Source of the DNA: Coxiellaceae bacterium
GTDB taxonomy: Bacteria; Pseudomonadota; Gammaproteobacteria; Coxiellales; Coxiellaceae
DNA length: 64,000 nucleotides
NCBI GenBank assembly: GCA_029212925.1
Contig: JARGOB010000003.1
Span: 186,001 to 250,000, forward strand
Reading direction: 5' to 3'
Shown here: positions 1 through 7,722 of the stretch, one piece after another
Numbering within the stretch: position 1 is the first letter of the stretch
Layout: each line of letters starts with the position of its first letter
The notes under the pieces: model-generated
What the model saw: only the letters and a program-made list of their open reading frames with translations
Database searches by the model: none
Told to the model about the DNA's origin: nothing
Position numbers and translations under genes: made by a program

Positions 1-1
1 C

Positions 2-361
2 AATCGATTAGCAACGCATCCGCAGTTGCTATGGTTAACGAATACCAGTCGCCAAGCGGTGATTATTGATATGGTAAATAAACACCCGTCAGCTAGCGCT
101 GGTTGGTCATCGCAATTAGATCCACAGAATTGGTCTGCTATGTTACAACAAAAGCCGCAGTTTGCTTTACAGTGCTTTACGGCTGATGGTAAGTATCGTC
201 ACATTGATTGCGGTAATATAATTAGTGCTTGCTGGATGCCGGTTAAAGCTTCAAAAAAAGTGTTGAACGGCAATTATTGGGTATCTGAGAATCGCAGCAT
301 GCAAGGCACATATGAAAATATTGACCATCGTGGTTTTTATTTGTTATCACCTGGAGAATAG
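2..361 (+). CDS. Conserved hypothetical protein, 3' part only (cut by window edge)
   Basis: The reading frame is open from the first bases of the window and stops at TAG 359-361, so only the last 119 residues are visible and the true start lies outside. A TTG at 26 could be read as a start but the codons before it are also open. The visible part is soluble-looking, with several Trp and Cys residues and no membrane segment, and ends in a short SPGE tail. I do not recognise the family. It ends four bases before the TTG start of rnr, so the two are probably co-transcribed. Confidence 0.6.
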   Translation, partial: NRLATHPQLLWLTNTSRQAVIIDMVNKHPSASAGWSSQLDPQNWSAMLQQKPQFALQCFTADGKYRHIDCGNIISACWMPVKASKKVLNGNYWVSENRSMQGTYENIDHRGFYLLSPGE

Positions 362-365
362 GTAA

Positions 366-2531
366 TTGGTAAAAAAATTTAAAAAGAAAGATCCACACTA
401 CCAGCGTGAGAAAAAAAAGTACGCTGACCCTCTACCTAGTCGTGAATTTATTATCGATCATCTAGAAGAAATAAATACCCCTTGTTCACCAAAACAATTG
501 GCTGCTAGTTTTGGTTTGAAGAATGCACAGTTGGTGGGGTTGAATCGACGTTTAAGAGCGATGGAGCGTGATGGTCAATTACGTTGTAATCGTAAAGGTT
601 GCTATGGCTTGCTCAATAAACTGGAATTGGTGCATGGTACGGTACAGGCGCATCGCGATGGTTTTGGATTTTTGTTGCCTGATGATGATGGGCAGGATAT
701 TTTTCTACCGACGCGCCAAATGAATGGTGTGTTTAATGGCGACAGTGTTGTCGTTAGGGTAGTGCGCACTAATGCACGTGGGCGACGTGAAGGTGCGGTG
801 GTTGAAGTGCTTGAACATAACACTAAGCAATTGGTTGGCAAGTTATGCAATGAGGGTGGCATTTGGTTTGTGTCACCGGACAGTCGTCATATGCCACAGG
901 ATGTCTTGGTCAGTGCTGAAGATTTAAAAGGTGCTGAGGCTGGTCAATTTGTCGTTATTGATGTGATTCACCAACCGCAAGCACAGGGACAGGCGCGTGT
1001 ACGTGGCGAGGTGTGTCAAATATTAGGCGACCACTTAACGATTGGTATGGAGGTGGAGTTGGCATTACGGTCGCATCAAATTCCACATGAATGGCCGAAA
1101 GCAGTTGAAAAAGAAGCCAAGAAATTTAAGGATAAAATCAGTAAAGCGGAACTAGCGCGTCGTTGTGACCTGCGTGATTTGCCTTTTGTAACGATTGATG
1201 GTGAGGATGCGCGTGATTTTGATGATGCTGTTTTGTGTCAACCATTAGAAAAAGGTGGATGGCGTGTTTATGTGGCGATTGCTGATGTGGCGCATTATGT
1301 GCAGCATGATTCCGCGATTGATCAACAGGCCAGCGAGCGTGGTAATTCAGTTTACTTTCCTGCGCGTGTGATACCGATGTTACCTGAAGTGTTGTCTAAT
1401 CAGTTATGTTCATTGATGCCTAAGGTCGATCGCTTAGCGATGGTATGTGAGATGACACTGGATAAACAGTGCCGCGTGCAGTCTTCGCAATTCTATAATG
1501 GTGTGATTCATTCGCATGCGCGTTTAACTTATAATCAAGTGAATGAATTTTTACATAACGACGGAGAAATGGCGCAAGACGTACAGCAGACAGTGAAAGA
1601 TTGTTATGCCGTTTTTCAGTCATTACTGAAGCAGCGTAAGTTGCGCGGCGCGATTGATTTTGAAACGATTGAAACACAAATTCAATTTGGCAAAGATGGC
1701 AAAATAGATCAAATTGTACCGGTACAGCGCAATGACGCGCATCGTTTAATTGAAGAGTTGATGCTATTAGCGAATAAAACCACGGCAGAATACCTGTTAA
1801 AACATAACGCGGTGGTGCTGTATCGTAATCATGAAAGACCGGAAGGTGACAAATTAGAAGGTTTACGTGATTTCTTGAAAGTGTTCGGCTTGCGCTTGTC
1901 GGGTGGCGGCGAAACCACAGCAATGGATTACTCTAAACTATTGAGTCGAATTCATGGCAGAAAAGATTCACATTTATTACAAACTGTCTTACTGCGCTCA
2001 TTAAAACAAGCCAAGTTTGAGACTGAAAATAAAGGTCATTTTGGTTTATCTTATGATGCTTATTGTCAATTTACCTCGCCGATCCGTCGTTACCCTGATT
2101 TAATTATCCACCGTGCAATTAAATACATTACTTCAGTAGATGCTAAAAAATCGTATCCCTATACTGTCGAAGCTATGGCGGGATTGGGTGAGCACTACTC
2201 AAACACTGAGCGCCGGGCGGATAAGGCCACACGCGATTCAGTCGATTGGCTGAAGTGTTATTACATGAAGGATAAGGTAGGTGAAACTTATAAAGGGATT
2301 ATTAGTGACGTCACCAGTTTTGGCTTATTTGTGCAACTGGAGAATATTTATGTTGAAGGTCTGGTGCACATTGCGACCTTGAAGAATGATTATTATCATC
2401 ATGATTCAACGCATCATCTATTACGCGCTAAGAAAAGCGGTAAAACATATCAGCTGGGCGATGAAATGACAGTGCTGGTTGCTAAGGTTAGTGTTGATGA
2501 TCGGCGGATTGATTTTGACTGCGTGGATTGA
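366..2531 (+). CDS. rnr: Ribonuclease R (3'-5' exoribonuclease)
   Basis: This enzyme degrades structured RNA from the 3' end and acts in mRNA decay, rRNA quality control and trans-translation. Residues 24-85 form the winged-helix N-terminal domain, about 88-230 the two cold-shock domains, then the RNB catalytic domain with DGEDARDFDD at 278-287 (metal-binding Asp 278, 284, 286, 287), and an S1 domain from about 639 to the end. At 721 residues it is shorter than the E. coli protein (813) because it lacks the long Lys-rich tail. The start is TTG at 366, preceded by GGAG at 353-356; no ATG is available nearby. A palindromic repeat follows the stop. Confidence 0.95.
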   Translation: MVKKFKKKDPHYQREKKKYADPLPSREFIIDHLEEINTPCSPKQLAASFGLKNAQLVGLNRRLRAMERDGQLRCNRKGCYGLLNKLELVHGTVQAHRDGFGFLLPDDDGQDIFLPTRQMNGVFNGDSVVVRVVRTNARGRREGAVVEVLEHNTKQLVGKLCNEGGIWFVSPDSRHMPQDVLVSAEDLKGAEAGQFVVIDVIHQPQAQGQARVRGEVCQILGDHLTIGMEVELALRSHQIPHEWPKAVEKEAKKFKDKISKAELARRCDLRDLPFVTIDGEDARDFDDAVLCQPLEKGGWRVYVAIADVAHYVQHDSAIDQQASERGNSVYFPARVIPMLPEVLSNQLCSLMPKVDRLAMVCEMTLDKQCRVQSSQFYNGVIHSHARLTYNQVNEFLHNDGEMAQDVQQTVKDCYAVFQSLLKQRKLRGAIDFETIETQIQFGKDGKIDQIVPVQRNDAHRLIEELMLLANKTTAEYLLKHNAVVLYRNHERPEGDKLEGLRDFLKVFGLRLSGGGETTAMDYSKLLSRIHGRKDSHLLQTVLLRSLKQAKFETENKGHFGLSYDAYCQFTSPIRRYPDLIIHRAIKYITSVDAKKSYPYTVEAMAGLGEHYSNTERRADKATRDSVDWLKCYYMKDKVGETYKGIISDVTSFGLFVQLENIYVEGLVHIATLKNDYYHHDSTHHLLRAKKSGKTYQLGDEMTVLVAKVSVDDRRIDFDCVD

Positions 2532-2535
2532 TTGG

Positions 2536-2635
2536 TTTGTCATCCGGGGTAATTGATTTGTCATCCCGGAAATTGCGAAGCAATTATCCGGGATCCAGGA
2601 TAATATATGGATCCCGGCTCAAGGCCGGGATGACA
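2536..2635. repeat. REP-like palindromic elements, two copies plus a duplicated end
   Basis: The palindrome TGTCATCCCGG...CCGGGATCCAGG occupies 2559-2599 and a second, inverted copy (TGGATCCCGG...CCGGGATGACA) occupies 2608-2635. The head of the first element is duplicated with a 21-bp period (units starting at 2536 and 2557). These hairpins lie between rnr and the DUF3108-like gene and could stop or stabilise transcripts. The same family recurs at least six more times in the window. Confidence 0.8.
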
Positions 2636-2649
2636 GCAGAGAAGGTGGA

Positions 2650-3366
2650 ATGTTTAAGTATAAAATAATATTTTTATTTCTATTCGGCTTGGGTGCTATC
2701 ACTTCAGCATATAGCTATTGCAATTTACCAAACAGCACTGCTACCTATGACATCTATTCACGTAAAAGCCATGTCGGTAAAGTGCTAGAAACGATTACGC
2801 TTCATAAGCGGCACTTTGATGTAAAAAACAGTACTAAAATCGGATTTTTTCTGTTGAGTGATACGTTGAAGCAAAGCAGTGAAGGTACATTTGATAAGGA
2901 TAACATTCAGCCCACGGCATATGAGTTATCGGACTTAAATAAAAAAACCAATAACTTCATTAATTTCTACCCTGACAGAAGCAGTATTCGTGGCACTTAC
3001 GAATCGAATGTGTTTGAAATCAAGCAAAGTCATTGGCCTATTTACGACCCATTAAGTTATCAGTTAGCGCTGCGTTGTGAACTCATGAAGGGTAACTTTC
3101 ATGAAAAAAGAATGCGAGTTTTTGATAAAAAGCGTGTGCACTTTTACGATTTAAAATTGGTATCGAATAACCAAACGATTAATACATCGATTGGCAAACT
3201 AAAGACTGTTGAGCTTAAGCTGCTGGTATTGCCTGAGAGGGTGTTCGCCTTGTTGTGGTTTGCGAAGTTTCGACACATGACTTTAGTGCAAAGCAGTGTG
3301 GTGAATTTGGGTAAAAACTCAGTGTTTAGTAGCATTAAATCACTGAAACAAAAATTTAAACCTTGA
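2650..3366 (+). CDS. DUF3108-like periplasmic protein
   Basis: The 238-residue product begins with a Lys-containing n-region and a hydrophobic stretch (about 4-21), followed by SAYS, which suits a cleaved signal peptide. The body has the pattern of the DUF3108 family: a G-KV-E repeat-like start, the block DPLSYQLALR around 138-147, a D-K-R turn, an S-IGKLKTVEL segment and a final strand pair with LWFAK. Family function is not established; members are periplasmic or envelope proteins. It faces queG tail to tail with ten bases between the stops. Confidence 0.75.
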   Translation: MFKYKIIFLFLFGLGAITSAYSYCNLPNSTATYDIYSRKSHVGKVLETITLHKRHFDVKNSTKIGFFLLSDTLKQSSEGTFDKDNIQPTAYELSDLNKKTNNFINFYPDRSSIRGTYESNVFEIKQSHWPIYDPLSYQLALRCELMKGNFHEKRMRVFDKKRVHFYDLKLVSNNQTINTSIGKLKTVELKLLVLPERVFALLWFAKFRHMTLVQSSVVNLGKNSVFSSIKSLKQKFKP

Positions 3367-3376
3367 GCCAAACTAA

Positions 3377-4429
3377 TTATTGGTGTTGGGCAAGTGCCCA
3401 TGTGATATGTTCACGCACCATTTCATTGTGATAATTAATGCGAGATTGCAGGGCGTTAATGACGGCATCGTTGCTATCAGCATTACCTAATGCCACAGCT
3501 ACATTTCGAATCCAGTTATCATATGAGCAGCGACGCATGGCGCTGCCTTGAGTGATTTTATCGTATTGTTCGGGTGTCCAGAGAAAGCATTCTACCAGTG
3601 TCATGTTGTCCAAACCATGACGCGGTAAAAAATCCAATTCTTTTGTGGGTTGCGCAAAGCGATTCCATGGGCAGCACAGTTGGCAATCATCGCAACCATA
3701 AATACGGTTACCAATAGCTTTGCGGAATTCCATTGGAATGGGGCCGGTATTTTCAATGGTTAAATACGAAATACAGCGACGTGTATCGAGCTGATAGGGT
3801 GCGACAATGGCTTTAGTGGGGCAAATATCCAAACACGCGGTGCAGCGGCCGCAATGTTCCGTTTCAACCGGTGGGTCGGTGGGTAACGGTATGTCAGTAT
3901 ACAGTTCGCCGAGAAAAAAATACGAGCCAGCTTTACGATTGATCAAACATGTATTTTTTCCGATCCAGCCTAACCCAGACTTGTTAGCAATTGCACGCTC
4001 CATAACGGGAGCGCTATCAACAAAGGCGCGATAACCAAAAGGTCCTACGCGTTGTTGGATCCACTGGGCGAGTTTATTCAGTTTTTTCTTCAGTACTTTA
4101 TGGTAGTCGCGACCTAATGCGTAACGTGAAACATAGGCTTGTTGATTATCAGCTAGAATTTTTTCGCAATGCGCCTCGGCAGGCATATAGTCTAAACGTA
4201 CAGAAATAATGGTCAGTGTGTTGGGTATGAGCTCAGCTGGTTTGGTTCGTTTTGTACCGTGTTTGGACATATAGTCCATGTCGGCGTGGTAGCCATTTTT
4301 CAGCCAATTCAATAAATGTTTTTCTGCCTGGTCAAGGCAGGTATCTGTAATTCCAACTTGTTGAAAACCAAGGGAAATTCCGTAGTGTTTGATCTCTTCA
4401 GCCAGGTTGGTAAAATCACTAGTTTCCAT
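3377..4429 (-). CDS. queG: Epoxyqueuosine reductase
   Basis: QueG performs the last step of queuosine synthesis, reducing epoxyqueuosine in tRNA anticodons, using cobalamin and two [4Fe-4S] clusters. The cluster motifs are visible as HCGRCTACLDICP (Cys 193, 196, 199, 203) and YGCDDCQLCCPWN near 244-256, and the N-terminal half matches the cobalamin domain (VSRYALGRDYHK, FVDSAPVMERA). I start it at ATG 4429 because METSDFTNLAEEIK aligns with the family N-terminus; a GTG at 4444 adds five residues. The gene is divergent from nnr with only 17 bases between the starts, so their promoters must overlap the opposite coding region. Confidence 0.95.
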   Translation of the reverse strand: METSDFTNLAEEIKHYGISLGFQQVGITDTCLDQAEKHLLNWLKNGYHADMDYMSKHGTKRTKPAELIPNTLTIISVRLDYMPAEAHCEKILADNQQAYVSRYALGRDYHKVLKKKLNKLAQWIQQRVGPFGYRAFVDSAPVMERAIANKSGLGWIGKNTCLINRKAGSYFFLGELYTDIPLPTDPPVETEHCGRCTACLDICPTKAIVAPYQLDTRRCISYLTIENTGPIPMEFRKAIGNRIYGCDDCQLCCPWNRFAQPTKELDFLPRHGLDNMTLVECFLWTPEQYDKITQGSAMRRCSYDNWIRNVAVALGNADSNDAVINALQSRINYHNEMVREHITWALAQHQ

Positions 4430-4446
4430 AATGAGATAGTTCACTT

Positions 4447-5952
4447 ATGTCAAATTTAAACGATGGGCAAGACGTCGCTCTATTGTATCAAACTGAGCAA
4501 ATAAGGCACTTAGAACAGTGGGGTGCTGAGCACGGTAATATGACTGAAGCCATGATGATGCAAGCGGCGGGTGAAATGGCATTTGATTGTTTGCATGAGC
4601 ATTACCCAAACGCGCAAAATATTGCGGTGTGCTGTGGCAAAGGTAACAATGCCGGTGATGGTTTTGTGCTGGCTGAGACAGCGGCGCGTATTGGCTTGTC
4701 GGTGAGTTGCTTTTTAGTTGGTTCTACTGATGATGTTAAAGCAGGCCCTGCTAAAGAAGCAGCTATTCGCTGCAGTGAATTATCAATTGATTTCCAAACA
4801 CTATCAGCGGACAGTGATTTTTCTGGTTTCGATATTATTGTTGATGCCCTGCTGGGCATTGGTTTATCTGGAGATGTTAGTGACGCTTATAAAAGTATTA
4901 TCGAACACATTAATCATGCAGAAATTCCTGTGTTAGCACTGGATTGCCCATCGGGAATTAACGTCGATACAGGGGTCGCATTAGGTGCGTCTATTAACGC
5001 AGATATCACGGTGAGTTTTATCGCTGCTAAGTTTGGTTTATACACCCATCAGGGTTTAAATTGCAGTGGCAAAGTGATTGTGGCTGATTTAGGTTTTACG
5101 TCACAAGCCAAACAGTCGGTTAACGCAGTAGCCAAAGTGTTGCAAGCCAGTGAAGTTCAACCGTTATTGCCACGTCGTTGTCGTGACAGTCATAAAGGCA
5201 ACTATGGTCACGTGTTAGTGATTGGTGGTGATTATGGCATGGGCGGCGCTGTGCGTATGGCGGCTGAAGCTGCGTTGCGAACCGGTGCAGGATTAGTATC
5301 CGTTGCAACCCGGCCGGAACACGTCACTGTGGTAAACGCCACACGCCCAGAAATTATGTGTCATGAAGTGATTAATACCGAAGATATTATCCCCTTAGTG
5401 GAGCGCGCTAATGTGATCGTATTGGGTCCCGGATTAGGGCAAGCGGAATGGTCGCAGGGATTGTTTGATGTAATTACAGCGACTGACTTACCGAAAGTAA
5501 TGGATGCGGATAGTTTAAATATCTTATCAATGCAACATAAAAAATGTGATGATTGGATTTTAACACCTCACCCAGGTGAGGCGTCACGTTTATTAGGTGT
5601 TTCCTGTTCAGATGTGCAGAACGATAGGTTGCATAGTGTGCATCAACTGCAGCAGCGTTATGGCGGTGTGGCGATTCTTAAAGGCGCAGGCACGCTGATT
5701 CAATCGAATGATCAACTGACTGAAGTGTGTGATGCAGGTAATCCGGGGATGGCGACAGCTGGGATGGGCGATATACTTAGCGGTGTGTTGGGTGGTTTAT
5801 TAGCGCAAGGTTTGACATTAGAGCAAGCAGCAAGTGCTGGCGTCTGGGTGCACGCGCACGCCGCAGATATAGCGGCGGATATCGGTGGTGAGCGTGGTAT
5901 GTTGGCGACGGATGTGTTGGCTCATTTGCGTGAGGTGGTTAATCCACGATGA
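4447..5952 (+). CDS. nnr: Bifunctional NAD(P)H-hydrate epimerase / ADP-dependent dehydratase
   Basis: The protein repairs damaged NADH and NADPH hydrates. The N-terminal YjeF_N epimerase domain shows CCGKGNNAGDGFVLA near 60-76 and ALDCPSGINVDTG near 164. The C-terminal ribokinase-like dehydratase domain shows LTPHPGEASRLLG near 372 and NPGMATAGMGDILSGV near 432-448. The full length of 501 residues is normal for the fusion. It opens the block nnr-tsaE-amidase-mutL, in which each stop overlaps the next start. Confidence 0.95.
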   Translation: MSNLNDGQDVALLYQTEQIRHLEQWGAEHGNMTEAMMMQAAGEMAFDCLHEHYPNAQNIAVCCGKGNNAGDGFVLAETAARIGLSVSCFLVGSTDDVKAGPAKEAAIRCSELSIDFQTLSADSDFSGFDIIVDALLGIGLSGDVSDAYKSIIEHINHAEIPVLALDCPSGINVDTGVALGASINADITVSFIAAKFGLYTHQGLNCSGKVIVADLGFTSQAKQSVNAVAKVLQASEVQPLLPRRCRDSHKGNYGHVLVIGGDYGMGGAVRMAAEAALRTGAGLVSVATRPEHVTVVNATRPEIMCHEVINTEDIIPLVERANVIVLGPGLGQAEWSQGLFDVITATDLPKVMDADSLNILSMQHKKCDDWILTPHPGEASRLLGVSCSDVQNDRLHSVHQLQQRYGGVAILKGAGTLIQSNDQLTEVCDAGNPGMATAGMGDILSGVLGGLLAQGLTLEQAASAGVWVHAHAADIAADIGGERGMLATDVLAHLREVVNPR

Positions 5953-6404
5953 ATGCAATTTGGCTCGACAATGAAGATGAGATGATGACCAAGGTTGCTC
6001 AACCTTTAGCTCAGCAATTACAGCTTGGTATGGTAGTATATTTACAAGGTAATTTAGGTGCCGGTAAAACGACACTGTGTCGTCAAATATTGCAGTGCTT
6101 GGGTTATAGTGGTCATGTTAAAAGTCCTACATATACCTTGGTTGAAAGCTATGAGTTGCCACAGTTTGGCACGATAAACCACTTTGATTTATACCGATTG
6201 AATGATCCCTTTGAATTAGAAAATATGGGCATTAGAGATTATATGGTCTCGGATGCGATTTGTTTGGTTGAATGGCCTGAAAAGGGTCAAGGTAATATCC
6301 CTGCAGCTGATGTGACCGTTACTATTGAAGTGCAAGATGAACGGCGTGTGATACATATCAGCCAGCAAGTAAATCTTAAGGATGAGCGGAGTGAGATGGA
6401 TTAA
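5949..6404 (+). CDS. tsaE: tRNA threonylcarbamoyladenosine biosynthesis ATPase TsaE
   Basis: TsaE is the small ATPase that works with TsaB and TsaD to make t6A at position 37 of ANN-decoding tRNAs. The Walker A motif GNLGAGKTTL lies near 34-43, followed by KSPTYTLVESYE, the HFDLYRL segment and LVEWPEKG, all typical of the family. The length of 151 residues is normal. The start overlaps the stop of nnr (ATGA at 5949), and its own end overlaps the amidase start by 23 bases, which indicates translational coupling. Confidence 0.95.
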   Translation: MNAIWLDNEDEMMTKVAQPLAQQLQLGMVVYLQGNLGAGKTTLCRQILQCLGYSGHVKSPTYTLVESYELPQFGTINHFDLYRLNDPFELENMGIRDYMVSDAICLVEWPEKGQGNIPAADVTVTIEVQDERRVIHISQQVNLKDERSEMD

Positions 6405-7722
6405 ACACATTGCGTTAGCAATGCTATTGTTATGGACAATAACGCTATCGGCCACGACGATAACTAACGTTCGCATGAATGATCTACCCAATCAATGGCA
6501 GTTTGTGTTAGATGCTAATAAACCGATTCAATACCGTTCATTTATGCTGAATAAACCGGCACGTGTCGTGATTGATCTGACGGGTGTTAAATGGCGAGCT
6601 AAGTTACCATCACAATTGTGGCGAGGCTCGGGCGTTACGGCAATGCGGGTTGGGCAGCGAGGTAAGCATAAAAAGCGCTTAGTATTGGACATGAGTGCTG
6701 ACTACATGACTAAAGTGCATGCGCTAAATCCCAATAATAATCGATCGTATCGTTTAGTGATTAATGTCGCAAAGTATCGTCATAAAACCACGGTATTTAA
6801 GCGTGATAAAGCGATTGAAAACCTAAAGCAGCAGTTAGAGAGTCAGGTGGTCAATGAGGTCGCTTCATTAGTGAAGCATACGATATCGAAACCTAAAGCC
6901 AAAAAAAAATATGTGGCGCCAAAAAGCATGCCGGTGATGAAATCAACGCCCATCGCCGAGCCAGTAAAAAAAAGCTATAAACTACGCCAAGTGGTGATTG
7001 TTATTGATCCTGGTCATGGCGGTAAAGACCCTGGTGCAACTGGCCGTCGTGGTACACATGAAAAAAACGTGGTGCTGAGTATTTCGCGCCAATTGCAACG
7101 TTTGATTAATCAGCAGCGTGGATTTAAAGCGGTGTTAACACGTACCGGTGATTATTATCTGCCATTGCGCCGTCGCTTAGCGATTGCGCGAAAATATAAG
7201 GCGGACATGTTTATCGCTGTGCATGCGGATGCGTTTAAAAACCGAAAGGCGCATGGTGCATCGGTGTATGCGCTATCTGAGCGTGGCGCTACCAGTGAGG
7301 CGGCACGTTGGTTGGCGCAGCGTGAAAATAAATCTGAATTAATGGGCGGTGTTGATTTGTCTGATAAAGGCCATTTGTTACGTTCAGTATTAATTGATTT
7401 ATCACAAACCGCTACGATTAGTGCGAGCTTGAAAATTGGTAATGACATGTTACATTCATTGCGCAGTGTGACGGCTTTGCATCACAGCAGTGTTGAGCAA
7501 GCGGCATTCGTGGTATTAAAGTCACCAGATATTCCATCATTATTGGTTGAGACAGGTTTTATCTCTAATCGTCATGAAGAAAATAATCTACGTTCGCGAC
7601 GTTATCAGAAACGCATAGCTAATGCGTTAATGCGCGGTATTAAGCGTTACTTTGTTACTTATCCACCGCGGCATACGTGGTTGGCCTATTATAAAAATAA
7701 AAATTCATTAAAGGCGGCGTAA
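6382..7722 (+). CDS. N-acetylmuramoyl-L-alanine amidase, AmiB/AmiC type
   Basis: This periplasmic zinc amidase removes stem peptides from peptidoglycan during daughter-cell separation. Residues 1-25 form a signal peptide (hydrophobic run ALAMLLLWTITLSATT). An AMIN domain follows (about 27-125), then a basic linker and the Amidase_3 domain from about 207, with VIDPGHGGKDPGATG, the zinc-ligand segment VHADAF and the late PSLLVETGFISN. No LysM domain is present after the catalytic part, unlike E. coli AmiB. Position between tsaE and mutL is the usual place of amiB. GTG at 6391 is an alternative start. Confidence 0.9.
   Translation: MSGVRWIKHIALAMLLLWTITLSATTITNVRMNDLPNQWQFVLDANKPIQYRSFMLNKPARVVIDLTGVKWRAKLPSQLWRGSGVTAMRVGQRGKHKKRLVLDMSADYMTKVHALNPNNNRSYRLVINVAKYRHKTTVFKRDKAIENLKQQLESQVVNEVASLVKHTISKPKAKKKYVAPKSMPVMKSTPIAEPVKKSYKLRQVVIVIDPGHGGKDPGATGRRGTHEKNVVLSISRQLQRLINQQRGFKAVLTRTGDYYLPLRRRLAIARKYKADMFIAVHADAFKNRKAHGASVYALSERGATSEAARWLAQRENKSELMGGVDLSDKGHLLRSVLIDLSQTATISASLKIGNDMLHSLRSVTALHHSSVEQAAFVVLKSPDIPSLLVETGFISNRHEENNLRSRRYQKRIANALMRGIKRYFVTYPPRHTWLAYYKNKNSLKAA

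Noticed and set aside
1420..1923. 167-codon minus-strand frame
   Set aside because: It lies fully inside the RNB domain of rnr and has no protein-like composition or ribosome site.
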